Source of the DNA: Psococerastis gibbosa
Taxonomy: Eukaryota > Arthropoda > Insecta > Psocodea > Psocidae
NCBI GenBank assembly: GCA_963971405.1
Contig: OZ020490.1
Location: 5,179,897-5,243,896 of the forward strand
Reading direction: 5' to 3'
DNA length: 64,000 bases
Shown: positions 41,880 to 55,000 of the stretch, one piece after another
How the letters are laid out: each line of letters starts with the position of its first letter
Numbering within the stretch: position 1 is the stretch's first letter
The notes under the pieces: model-generated
What the model saw: the letters and a program-made list of their open reading frames with translations, nothing else
Database searches by the model: none
Told to the model about the DNA's origin: nothing
Position numbers and translations under genes: made by a program

Positions 41880-43095
41880 ATGTACTTACTCTACTTTACT
41901 TTACTTTATCCAAAGCCCACTCTTGGCGTTACCGCCATCTGGTGCGGCACCTGCCAGTATAGAGATGTCTTTCTTATTAGGGCCAAAATTCAACCACATG
42001 GAAAATAAAGACAATTTTCTTTCTTTCTTTCTGAATTGATTGATAGGTTAGAAGTCGAATTCTATAAACCGGTCACAACTTTGGATGATCCTAGAAGAAA
42101 TGGGGATACCCCAAAAGATAGTGAAGATGGTGCAGGTATGCATGAGGGGGTCGCGGGCTAGAGTAAAGGTAGAGGGAAGCCTGTCGGATCGGGAGTGAAA
42201 CAAGGGGATGGGCTCTCGCCGTGCCTCTTTAATCTGGTGTTGGAGAAAGTGGTAAGGAGAGCTACTGTAATGCCTGGGGGTGTTGAGATAGGGGGTCAGA
42301 TAAGAATCCTCGGTTACGCTGACGACCGAAATATTATGGCTCATGACGAGGAACAGGAGGTGCCCTTGGTGAAGACAATAGAGGAGGATGCTAGATTGGT
42401 TGGACTGAAGATTAACATAGGCAAGACAAAACACCTTATAGTCCAAAGAAGAACCAGTGTCTACCAGGCGAAGGTAGACCGCTTCGAGTCGGTTCAGCAA
42501 TTTTGATACCTTGGCTCGGTAATGACAAGTGACAACTGCATGGGGGAGGACATTAAGAACCGTATCAAGGCTGCGAATGTGGGTTTCTTTCAAGTCCGAC
42601 CACTATTTAGATCTCGACTCCCGTCTAGAACAACAAAGGTTCGCCTGTACAAGACCCTAATTCGGCCTATTCTAATGTACGGAGGTGAGGCCTGGACACT
42701 TTCCATTAAGGACGCCCAAAGATTAAGAGTCTTCGAAAACAAAATGCTTCGCATTATCTTCAGCGGTAGATGGGAGAACGGTGTCTGGAGGATCAGACAC
42801 AATGCCGAAATACATGCCCTATTCGACTCCCCGAACATAATATCAGAACTAAAAGGGCGTCGAATCCGTATGCAAGGGGAGAGGACGCCGAAGCTTGTTT
42901 TCAAAGACACCTTCAACCACCCTAGGCGGCCCGGTAGGCCAAGGCTCAGATGGAGAGACCAAGTGCTCGAGGATGTGCACCCGAGACTGGAAGCGAGCGG
43001 CGGAGGATCGTCTGAGGTGGCTTGGTGTAGTGGCAGCGGCCAAAAGTCCCCCGGGCTGGGCGCGCCAACCTAAGTCAAGTAAGTCAAGTCCCATC
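41880..43095 (+). mobile_element. Non-LTR retrotransposon, 5'-truncated
   Basis: From about 42180 the plus strand encodes GVKQGDGLSPCLFNLVLEKV, ILGYADDRNIMAHDEEQ (the YADD catalytic box), then after one stop (42505) YLGSVMTSDNCMGEDIKNRI, TLIRPILMYGGEAWTLS and LRWRDQVLEDVHPR, ending near (TAAGTCAAG)n. Gene order and simple tail fit an RTE/CR1-like element. One stop and frame changes make it dead. Confidence 0.9.
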
Positions 43096-43259
43096 TCTAT
43101 CCACTTTGCCCCTCTATTAACGCGAAATGTGACCACCTATGCTAACCTTATGCCACATCCGAAGTCATGGGTTCTGCCAGGGTTTTTGGTCGGACCGAAC
43201 CGAGTTCCTAAGTTAGTTGGACCGTTGACCGAACTGAGGACCAGTGAAATACCAAGGAA

Positions 43260-44335
43260 ATAATTAATAATCAGTGAGCCATGCAGGGGGATGGACGGAT
43301 TTTTTGAAATAATATATATATCGTCGCTGCTCGTGCAAAATGTCGTATGTCAAAAATTACAGCTCTTGAGGGGAATAAATACATATGGAAGTTGAAAACA
43401 CACGACATTTTGTAATTATATGTTCTGAGCCTCTATTTCATTCCGGTGATATATTATATTTTCCCGGTTACGGTACTCGAGATTTAACACATCCAATTTT
43501 TAGCGCCAAACCAAAAAATTTCCACATTTTGCAAGAACAGCGACGATATAGATCTATCTACCTCCTCAGAATTGTCTTTGGCCAGCACAACCGACTTGTA
43601 CATAAACACTCACAATGATAGTGAATGTTTTTCTTTCTTATCTTACATGCGTATTTTATGATTTAGGCCTACTTCCCACAGTTCCATAAACCTTATTACA
43701 CCTAACTGATAACGGTATCATGGCCGGATGCAGGAGGGGGGGGGGAGTCGTTGTACTATTTTTTCATGCTAGATGCCACCTTAGTCACAATTTAAATATA
43801 GGCGCCAATCTTATAATTCGTTGGCGACTCGTGCGCCACCTATGTTGAAAACTTAATCACTTTCTAACTTTCTAGTCCTCACTGCTCCTATCTAACACCA
43901 ACGGCCAGTACTTTTATTATCTTTATAAGTTCTTCTAAAATAACAAATCGTTTGCCTTTATTATATTTAATCGTCAACTGCTACTGCACCACTACTGTAC
44001 GTAGGCATATGCAAGCATTTTACTCAAGAAGGGAAGCGCCAGGTATCGAGCTCGGGAAAGGCTGCACCATTTACAGTAAGAGAACAACCATCTTGTAAGT
44101 ATATCAATTCATCTTTCATAATACTCTACATAATAATTAATAACAAGTCAATGTGAGGAACTTGTAAGGAATTTTAAGAACAATTGACGTAGGCCTATGT
44201 GATGATCTAGACAAGGGGTTTAAAAGAAACAAAAATGGCCAAAATTCATATGGAAACAATACAAATAATGTCCGGCATCCATGGGGTCGTTGGACATGGA
44301 CAAGGGACAGAAGGGTGGAAGGCATTGTTGATTTC
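43260..44335. other. Intergenic, few recognised features
   Basis: Contains a poly-G element at about 43725-43750 and a copy of the GGGGTCGTTGG repeat at 44230-44310. No gene found. Confidence 0.4.
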
Positions 44336-44337
44336 AA

Positions 44338-45190
44338 AAGAAAAGAACCGGTCCGAGCTTACTCGAACATGCTTTCCAATTTATCAATTAGTAGATGGAG
44401 GAAAAGAGTAATTTCATTGTGAATAATTTTCCTATGGTCAAATTTCCGATATCTCGAATGGGGGGGGGGGGGGGGCTGTCCACCTGACGCCACTGGAGGT
44501 GAGATAGATTCTAGATAGGTCAGACCATCACATTACCACACAGCAATAATGGCAGGGCATGCAATGCATTTGAGCGCGAATTTTCTATAATTGTTTAAAA
44601 AAATAATTTTTTGCACAAAACTAAATATTTTTTTGGGAAAGTAACCTGTCCGGTTTCGTTACTCAATTTAACACCTAAAACATGCCTGAAGGTAGAAATC
44701 ATGGATAGGAAGATTTCGCAGAAAAATTATTTTTTTAGTCATTTTTCATGAAAATTTAGTTATTTTTATTTTTTTACCCCCAGAAGCAAGCTATTAAGGG
44801 ACAAGCGACCCCCCGCAATTTGTCAACACTGATAACAACTACAATATATGTGAATTTAAAAGGAATCGTTGGAGCCGTTTTAGAGAAATAATTTTTTTGG
44901 AGGTTTTTTTTTGGAGTTTTTTGAGAAGAAAACCCCCTCGAATTGAGTTAACCCAAAATAAAAATAAATGGTTCCGAGGTATGATTTTTGTGAACCTACA
45001 TGCCGAATTTCATCATAATTGACCGGAAATCGATGAACAGACAGACAGAGCGACAGACAGACATTTCGTAAAAACCACTTTTTGTGGCTCCTGGTACCTT
45101 AAAACGTGTAAATCCGTTGAAATCTCGGAATCGAAAATTTCGACCGTCACAAAGCTTTCCTTATACTACGTATAAATTGGAAAGCAATAA
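44338..45190. repeat. Family E repeat, copy (inverted)
   Basis: AAAAGAACCGGTCCGAGCTT to GTCACAAAGCTTTCC; best preserved with copies 2 and 3. Sixteen-G run at 44460. Confidence 0.78.
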
Positions 45191-45254
45191 GTCAAGATCT
45201 TCTTGAGGAATGTTTATATGTGGAGGGCATGGTGTGGAACTAGCCAACTTTGGA

Positions 45255-45445
45255 TTAATACATGCAGACGGCGCGGCGATGCTTTTCATACCTAACCACA
45301 TGGCCAAAGTATGTTAGTTTCCGTTTCTTAACCGTCAGCAGCGGCAACTCAGCTTCTGTATCCATTCGCCTCAGGACCTCAGGGAATCGATCTCTCCAGG
45401 GTATGCGCATCATTCGTCGGTATACCCACATTTCAAATGCACTGA
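45255..45445 (-). mobile_element. Non-LTR retrotransposon fragment
   Basis: The minus strand encodes ISAFEMWVYRRMMRIPWRDR and KKRKLTYFGHVVRYEKHRR in one open frame, the EMW-YRRM-RI-W...GHV-R tail after RT. Confidence 0.85.
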
Positions 45446-45824
45446 TTCTGTTTATAATTTAGCAGGTCTGTATTAGAAAAAAAATCTTGTCAAAATTTTA
45501 TTCGAAATGTCAGTTAGATTGAAAACTGGCAGCTTTTTCAGAAATGCGGTCTAGACTATTTATTTATTCATAAATTAATTCACTTAAGCACTTAATTAGG
45601 TAGGTAAATGGACGCTTATCGATTGATCGAGGGCTATTCTGCTGTTTATGACCAGTACTCAATAGAAAATGCAAGTTTTCATTATATTCTATTGTTTCTA
45701 GCACACTAGCAACTAGTAAAGTACAATATATATTGTAAGTGAATACGACGAAACCTAAATTTAAAATTTTGATTTGGTATTTTCTGTAAAACGGACAATT
45801 CCCTACTTATTACCCGGTGCAGAC

Positions 45825-46002
45825 ATGTTTTCTATATATTATCAAAGTTATAAGCCAAATAAAAAAGAAAATATGAAGAAAGTGTTTCCAGATGATATAA
45901 AAAATGTTTGGAAATGTGGAAACTTCTTTTATCGATCGAACACTTTTATTTTTAATGTTCTCAGAGTTTTTGGGATGTTTCCATGGACTACTAACGCTTC
46001 AG
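45825..46002 (+). CDS. GR exon 1
   Basis: Encodes MFSIYYQSYKPNKKENMKK through FNVLRVFGMFPWTTNAS plus one base; donor CAG/GTAGGT. First exon of the receptor. Confidence 0.85.
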
Positions 46003-49000
46003 GTAGGTACCTACTCTGTAAATAATATAGGTAGTGGTAGTAGTAGTGTTCGTCGGGTTAATAACGACTTAGGCCTCAAATTTGGGCCCATAGAGCGACC
46101 CCGACTTGACTGTCCTATGCCAGCCCATAGGACAGTGGACCTCCTGATTATAGTGGATTCCGAACCAGTTGGGAAACACAGTGAAGTCACACGATTAGTT
46201 CGGAGGTGACCAGGACAAGTCCTACCATGTTTCCCTACCGGCACTGTGCACACAACCAAGTCATCTGCAGCTTTGAACCTGCTCTGGTCCGCTGGATTGA
46301 ACTTGGTTTGGCGGCCGGCTCAAATAATATAGGTAATCAGCTGTAGTAAGCTAGTGCTTAGCTTACGGAAATACAGTTCTTCTTATTAGAAAAATCTGAC
46401 CTGCAGCAACTTGCCAATAGGAACAATCAGTTCATCAGCTACGTATATTTGATATTGCCAAATGTTGTTTCCAATGCCTGCTTTTAGCATTTCTGCTTTT
46501 AAGCTACCCTGCCAGCCTGTCGGGGGGAGTGAGTCTGTTTGTCAACTTGAGGCACCCTAATATATTTGTTTATTTATTACAATGGTGTTTTTAAATATAT
46601 ATTGAGGTTGCCTCACCTCCGGTGACGTCAGATGGACCCCTCTCGAAAAAGATATCTATCTCAAGCAAAAATTTAATCAATTATTGGCGGAATATTGACA
46701 AGTGGAATAGCCGGCTAAGTAATGGATACTAAATTAACTAAATCTTACATTTTCAGGTCGTTTTGTAAGTTCATGGCGTTCTTTCCCAACAATTTATGCT
46801 TTTGTGACCAGTTTTTCAACAGGGATAGTAACAATCTCGCTGATTATATACGAAGCCTACAGCATGACCACAGTAGAGGATATGGGCTATGGAGACGCCA
46901 TCTTGCTTGTGTGTTTTCTTATATCGAGTTTTGCATATCTCATCCCATGTCTAATATTTTTAGAACGAAAAGGGTTTGCCACGTTCTTGAATGATATCTC
47001 TGATTTTGAGGTACCTATGATATTTTTGCTTGTATTCTTGATGTTCAGAAATAGTTAGGGTGACCATCCGTAATGATTTTGACCATCATCAATGTCCTGC
47101 GTACTGATTGGAAATGTTTTTGTGAACACGGAATGGTAAAAAAGTTTTAGAAGAAAACTAAAGAGGTCACAGAGCATACAGAGAAATGTTTGTATGTGGA
47201 GGACATGATGCAGTCGCGGATTTAGAATGAGACCAAGGAGGGGGCTATGATTAAACATGATTTTTTTTTAAATAGGGCGGGAATATTGCGGTTTTACGCA
47301 TTTTCAGAGCAGTAAGGGTTCTATATTGTAGGTAATTAATGCAATCGAGCACAAGGGGGGCCTGGGAGTCACCCCCAGGAGAAAATTTGTGAAAAATAAG
47401 ACTGAAATAGTGGGGTTCTACGCATTTTGAGGAACCTAATGGGGGGGGGGGGCTATAGCCCCCATAGCCCCCCCTGTAGATCCGCACCTGACATGATACA
47501 AGTGGAAGTAGACAGCCGATTTTCTTGTCATGATTCTCAGTGCAGTACTGTACCTACAACTTTATATTGCTTCATATGGTATATATTGTTTTAGGCTATT
47601 GGTTTTTACTGATTTATTTTTTGTTATTGTATTTTACTTTGTAGAACGCCTATTTTTGGTTTCTAATTTATACCATAGTGTAAGGAAAGTTCTGTGATGG
47701 TTGAAATGTTCGATGCCGGGATTTCAGTGGATTTACACGTTTTGAGGTCCCAGGAAGCCAAAAAAGTGTCTGTTTGTCAGCCGGTTGGTCTGTCTGTCGA
47801 TTTGCGAGCAAACTACTCTGTGGATTTTTATGAAACTTGGCATGTGTGTTCAAAAAAATAATACCTCGGGAATTATCTTTATATTTTGGGCTGACTCAAT
47901 TTGGGGGGGTTCCACTCTCAAAAAACTCAAAAAATTCCTAAAAAAATTATTTCTAAAAAAGTACTCCAACGATTTTCTTAAAATTGATATATTTTGGAGT
48001 CGTTATAAATGTTAATAAAACGCAATACGTCGCTTCCCCTTGATAGTTTGCGTCTGGGGGTAAAAAAATAAAATAATTAAATTTCCATGAAAAATGACTA
48101 AAAACGTTTCTACGGAACCTCTCTATCGATGATTTCTACCTTCAGTTATGTTTTAGGTGTTAAATTGAGCAACAAAACCAGAACAGGTTGCTGTCCCAAG
48201 TTGGTTTTTTGCAAAATATTTTTTTAAAAACAAATAATTAGGCTATTGAAAATTCACGTTACAATACTTTGCGTACCGGTAGCCTGCCTTTATTAATGTG
48301 TGTAATGTATTGGTCTGCCCGTTCTAGAATATGCAATCTCATCGATCAATTCAGTGCTTGGGGATAGGGGATATCGAGGGATCCAAAATTTATCCATAGG
48401 AAAACTACTTTCTATGGAATTTCTCATATTATCTATCTACTACTTGATAAATTGGAAAGCATGTTTGAGTAAACTTGGACCGGTTCTTTTCATTTTAGTG
48501 AATCAATACAGATACATTCTATTCTATTCCACAGGTAAATTTTCTTCAAGTTACCGGCAAAACAATCTCTAACGTTCCTTCAAAAACTGTCAGCAACAGG
48601 ATCAGGTTTTTGACTTGTCTTGTCCTATCAATATCCATCTACTATGGAGGATTTGATCGGAGCAATATATTGATCCAGCAGGATACCCCAAAGATAAATT
48701 TTTTACCCTCAGTTTTCGAAACCCTTCATCTTAAAGCGGTTTTTTGCGTGTGGCCACTCGTTGCAACAATGGTTTTTCGACGGACCATGTGTGGAGCCGT
48801 TGCACACGCTGCAGATTGTCTCATCGGTGAGATTGAGGTAGGGTTGAATAAATTATCATAATCGTCAGCACTGGTAGTGTAGTGGTGAGAATTCTGACTT
48901 TCACAGGAAAGGTTGTTGGTTCGAGGCCAACACTGACCAAAATTTCCAAACTCCCTGTTGCAATCTTCAAAGTTTACCTAATAGTATAGTTCCGAATCGA

Positions 49001-52000
49001 GTAGTATAGGACCGAATCCGAAATGACCGCATGGGCATGCTGACTGCAAGGGAATTCCATTGAGAGAATAATGGAGAACACGCAGCTGCAATGGTTTCGC
49101 CACGTCCAATGGATGGACGAGAACAGGACCACCCTACGGTTGGTGTAAGGAAGGCCACGAGGTGGAAGACCTGCTGGGACAACCCTTGAGGAAGTACTCG
49201 CTGGAGCAAGGGGAAAACAATGGCCGAGCTCAAGAAGTTCGCGTCCGGGGGGAGCCCCTCACGCTGAGAGGAGAGAGGGAAAGAGGAAAGAGGAAGAAGA
49301 GGTATTAGTTGCGGACCCCTAGTAGAGTGGAAGAGAGGGCCTTACGACCCTAACTTCGCTAGGGTTGTAGCTAACAAATGAAGTCATCATTTATTTATTT
49401 ATTTATCATCTCGGAGAGATAATCAATGTGAGCAACCAATTATTAAATCTATCAAGCAAAAACTTCGGTGATAAGGTGGTAGCGTGCTTTTACTTGTGCG
49501 AATCTCAACACACCTTACGATCGGAAACGTGTCGTAACTCCACACATGTCCCTGTTAGGTTACTTAGTGAGGCGATTGAAGAGGCTAATCGGATACATTC
49601 ATTAAATTGTTTGTATTATGTTTGATTAACCTTTAAAAACAAGAAGAAAAAAAAAAACGTTTTTTAGCTATACAATAAACAAAATTACACAGTGTAATCG
49701 CACAATATACCGTACGAAATACCACTACATACTACCACAAGACAGAGGCAATTACAGTACTATCCACTATTCGCTTCTGGAACCGTCTACCATTGCAGAT
49801 TAGGGCAGCTAATTCACTCAGTAGCTTTAAGAAAATAATAATTAAACGAAATATCTAAGATAACGCTTGAGACTCTCCTGTCTTGTAATATGCTTAGGAC
49901 AATGGACCCCCCCCCCCCGTATATATTTTAGCCTTCTTCTTTCCCCTCTTTTTTTCTTCTCTATTTAATTTTAAGCATTTATCAATAATACAATATTTTC
50001 TTTAGGGTTAACATGAAGACAAGACTTTATATTATAGTCTTATTGTACGCCTTTTTATTTATTTTTTTTAAATTTCAAATTAAATTTCAATAAGGGGTTG
50101 AAAATATTGCCCACTGTTAGAAAAGGATACAGATCATCAAACTTCAAAGGCGCTTTTCTCGAAATGTGCCCAACGCAGAAAACATACGCAATGGCGTCTA
50201 ACCCATTCTTCTGCTGTTGCAGGCAATTTTCCGCTTTGGAAATCCCCCTCAAGATTTGAGTCAGCACTACAAGCTCTGGCTGCACCTTCGAGAGCTTTGT
50301 CAGAGCATTGGGTACATAATGCCTGCTACATTCACTGCCATTTGCCTGACCATGTTCCTACTATGTCTGCCCTCCACCTATATGTTTGCATTAGGAAGCA
50401 TTCGGGGACAATTTTGGGCACTACTACCAGCTCTTCTGACCGGGCTTTACTTATCTTTGATCTTGGAAATTAGTCATCGTGTCGTCAGCAAGGTACGTTT
50501 GTGTCGTTGTTTCCAACCCTGTCAGTCTGGCGGGGGGAGTGAGTCTGTTAACTTGAGGCCACCTAAGGGCAGACTCCTTCACCTCGGGGGAAAGAGGAGT
50601 TGACTGACAGGGTGGACCTCCTGATTGTAGTGGATTCCGAACCACTTGGGGAACATGGTAAAGTCACACGACTAAATCAGAGGTGACCTGGACTCAACAC
50701 GCACGTAGACTGACTGGTATAATCTCAGCGCGTTATCATGTTCAACCATGTTCCCCTGCCAACGCTGTGTACACTACATAGACATAGTAAAACTATAGAC
50801 TCATCGTAAACATTCGGGTTGAAGCCGCTTGACTTCGGCTATTTCCGTAGTATAGGACCAGATTGAGCCTTTTGCCATTTGATACCATGTTAACATTTTA
50901 TTTTTTATTTGATTATTTAAAGATTATTTAGAACGGAAAATCATGCCAACTAATCAGCAATATTTTTATGCAGAACTTGGAGTACTTTTAATTTACATTT
51001 TTAACAATATTTTAAGCAAAGTTTACCCTACTTTTAGATAAAAATAAAAATTTTTAATGCAGATCTTTCAGTACTTTTAATTTAAATTTTGAGCAATATA
51101 TATAATAAATGTAAATAATAAATATAATTATATATGAAACAACAAAGAAAACTATAAAGAAAACATATAATAAAACTATTAAATTTGAATTTCCCGCCAA
51201 AATGCACCTATAAGTAGGCGTGGTCATGGCTTCAGTCTTGCCTGTCTTGCAGCACAGCCGAAATACGACATGGTGGCTCCATAGTTTTTATTAGCTCCAT
51301 GGTACACTACTAAGTTTGCCGAAGTTTGAAACATGCTCTGCTCTCATGGATTCAACTAGGTAAGGCCCTTGCCCCTTGGCACGTATATGTTCATGCTTAC
51401 AGTATCTATTTAAATTTATACAGCCGTAGCTAGCCAGGGGAAGGGGAGCTGTCAGATGTGCCTTATTTTCCCTTCAATATACTAATATTGTATATTAATA
51501 TTTACAACGAAATGGTCACAGCAGAAGTATGCTATATTTTAGATTTATCCGAAGTGAACTTTTTGTCTGTTCATGCCAGTTGCAAATTAATATTTTCTGC
51601 GTTTTGAATGTGAATGAATAATTTGTCCGGAGATTCGTGCAACCTTTAATTTCCATAATTTACGTGAGTAAGCCGCTGTTATTTTTTACCTCAGCTCAAA
51701 ACAGCTGGTTTTCGTTCTACCACTGGATTATGACGTCATAACCGGCATGGAGGCTGGAGGTTTACCACTCGTTTCACGCCATATTGAAATAAACGCAACA
51801 AAATTTATTTTTGCCGTAAAGTAGGCTACATAGGCCCTACTAAATAGTTTTTCTTAAGAAAATAGTTTTTTAAAGAGATTTATAATAAATAAATTACATT
51901 TAGAACCTAGAATTAGAACTTAGAATTTGTTTTCAAACGTAATTAGCCTGTTGTTTACGTGTTCCTTATCTAACTACATACAATACCTAAGCTATTTTTT

Positions 52001-55000
52001 TGCGCCAAAAACTTGCAATAGTTCTTATCGAACAATATTCGATGTGGTAATCGATTCTCGATGCGTAAATTCCCAATTTGATATTTTCCCTTAGGCGCTT
52101 ATTCCACCAACGTCAATAGTGATCTTAAATGTAATATTGACGTGGTAGAAGACATTTTTAGACTGTCTTTAATGTCTGCTACCACGTCAATACTACATTT
52201 ACTATCACTATTGACGTTGGTGGAATAAGCGCCTTTGGCGGCTATTCCACTTGTCAATAATCCGTCATTTGTGCATCAATAATTGATGAGATTTTTTTTT
52301 ACTCTAAAAACAAAAATCTCATCAATTATTGATGCACAAATGACGGAATATTGACAAGTGGAATAGCCGCTTTAGGCCCGGTACACATGGGCGATTCTCA
52401 TAGCAGCGATTTACCGACGTCTTTTCTATCGTAGCCAAAGGGTTAGTTAGCAGTGGATTCCTTGTCAATTTCTAGACGATTTCTGAAGCTGACGTGAAGC
52501 CGATGTCAAAAGAGCTCAGACAAGCCAGATCATAGAATTCTTCTGAATTAGACTATGGGTTTTGCACCAAGTCATGTCCCTACAATGGAAAAGACGTCGT
52601 CAAATCTAGAGGTTACTTCTGTCACTGTGATTTATCACCGTGACTACGATGGTCACTGCAACCACCCGTTCCTACCCAAAAAAAAATACTGGTGATTTGA
52701 GTCACTGTCTCAATATCACCGATTTAGGCTATATTTTAAATAGCTTTGTTTCAAATACTCTAATAGTCGCATGCAAGAGCAAGTAACTCGCTCAGGTGCA
52801 ATAGGCAATAGGCAGTCTTAAGCGAAATTCCCCGAAATGCTTTCCGATCGTCTCACGTAGGTAAGCTAAACATAAGGTATGCCCAAGGCTGTCACCGTGA
52901 CTGCTCCATAACTGGCTAGCTTTTAGTTTATATATATATATATATATACCTTACCTATATTACTACTTCTTAAAATTCTTAGCATAATTTAGGCGCCCAT
53001 TCCCAGAATTTTTATTTTATTTTTTAATCTCTCTAATTCTTTCCATTGGGGCATTATAATTGTGGTGGTATTTTATGGGCCGAGAGAAAACAGCATATTC
53101 TGATGAATTATTATGCGGAGAACCTTATAAAACAATTATCGGTAATTTTATCGCTCATCAAACCACATGTTCATGTACGTAGTCTGATGTACAGGTACGA
53201 ACACTTCCGCCATCATAAAATCTATAGAGGTACATACTGCGCTCTACGCCTCTTAGGCCTTTACAGGCTTGGGGCTATACCTAGATCAATGGAGATTATT
53301 AGGCCTATTTGAAGGGCGTATTATGGACTTCTGGCCCATTGAACCTTGTCTAATGCCAACGACTCAATAGAATTTTGGGCATAAGGTGCCCATTCCATTG
53401 ACCGGCTAGGGCTATTTCCAAAAACGGTGACGTGGTAGCAGACATTCAAGACTTAGGGGACGTCTCCACCGACCTCGCATTGCAGAATGCAAATGACATT
53501 AACGGAAATTAGAATTTTTCTTTTTATAGAAATCTATTAAAATGTTTGTACTTAACATATCCCATGACGCCATTTTCTAATTTTAGCTTGTTTGTTTGTG
53601 ATTTTACTGTATGGTCATTGATCAATTTTAACTATGGCATAGAGGAAAATAAACATTTCCGTCAATTCTGCAATGCGAGGTCGGTGGAAACGCCACCTAA
53701 GTCTTGAATGTCTGCTACCACGTCACCGTTTTTGGAAATAGCCCTAGCCGGTCAATGGAATGGGCACCTAAACAAAAGAATAACCGACTTTAATTGTTAA
53801 GCGAAACGAATAAGTCTATGTAACTTGTATAAATCACTGTCAAGTAAGAGAAGTGACAGTGACTTTTGATTACTCATACCAAGATGTACCAAGATTACAT
53901 AGATAGCAGGATCAAAAGCAGTCACTCCAGTGACAGAAATCACCAGTATTTGTATCAGTGACTGTCGAGTCACTGTCGCCGGTCACTATTGCTCCTGGAA
54001 ATATCTGTCACGCCCCACCTCTAGACTCAAATCGCGACTGGCAGAATCGACCGTGTGTACCGGGCCTTAAATTTAATCCCAGTTAGCTGCCTGCTGCCTT
54101 GATAGCTACCGAAACATTTTGTTATATCCATAGGTAGGTGAATCTTTCAAGAGCCGATTAACCAGATTGCTGATAGTGCAAAAATTCGGAGGGGCCCCCG
54201 AAAGATCGCTGAAAAAGTTCCTTAATGAAATCACTGCCAATCCGCCCGTAATGACGCAGGCCGGCTGTTTTACACTGCACAGGGGTACCAATATTTCGGT
54301 AAGTAAAGTCAAGATAAGGCCAGAAAGGTCCAGTTGGTTGATAACAAGACTATAAAATGGAAGTTCCAAGGTTCGTGGGACTCAACAGAAAAGGAAAAAT
54401 TTTCCACCCTGTCAAGGTTCACCTAACCTCAATCCTACGTAAATTACCTTCATTGGTTGGGAAAAACGCGTCTGCCGGACATGTTGCTGATTACAACATC
54501 CTAAATAGAACAGTGCATCAAGTAAAGTAAAGGGAGAGAATCCTTGACAAGTCCTCAGGCCCAGGGACGTATTTAAGTATCTACCGCCTCTAGCGAACTT
54601 TGTCGCCCCCCCCCCTTGCCAGTGTCAGTGCTTTCCTGGCCTGTCAGCTAGCGCCAGCCGCAGTATATAGTGGCCGTAACTCAAAATTTTTTGTATCTAA
54701 AATATCTGTAAAGGCTTTCACGGCCGGAGTCGTATGAAGAACCAGTAGAATCCGGGCTGATGGGCCGTGGTCGAAATGAAAGTGAACTTCCAACTTAAAG
54801 TTCACTTTCTTATCACCCGGATTCTACTGGTTATTCAAAATTATTTGCTAACATTTTATTTTTGTGGGCCGTTCACCGTAAATTGATTTATACCCAAAAT
54901 TTTGCCGCCCCTAAAATTTGCCGCCCTAGGTGTGTGCCTAGTCCACCTATACTGCTCATACCTAAAACCTGGTCCGATTGTTATGCCGCGGCGATTTTTT

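Larger units (their letters stand above)
52372..54068. mobile_element. TIR element with nested insertions
   Basis: Left GGCCCGGTACACATGGGCG and right CGTGTGTACCGGGCC are inverted, flanked by TTA on both sides. Inner arms share CGCGACTGG / CAGCGATTTACCG-like sequence. It contains the 760-bp duplicated segment with a 386-bp MITE. Confidence 0.8.

Noticed and set aside
42048-42593. Minus-strand 181-codon ORF
   Set aside because: Antisense shadow of the reverse transcriptase fragment, whose YADD and flanking motifs are on the plus strand.
48821-48840. GTGAGA at 48827 as donor of GR exon 3
   Set aside because: Stronger consensus than GTAGGG at 48838, but it gives a frame mismatch with exon 4.
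48864-48938. Functional tRNA-Glu gene
   Set aside because: The T-arm is good, but the anticodon stem does not pair and the acceptor stem is mismatched.
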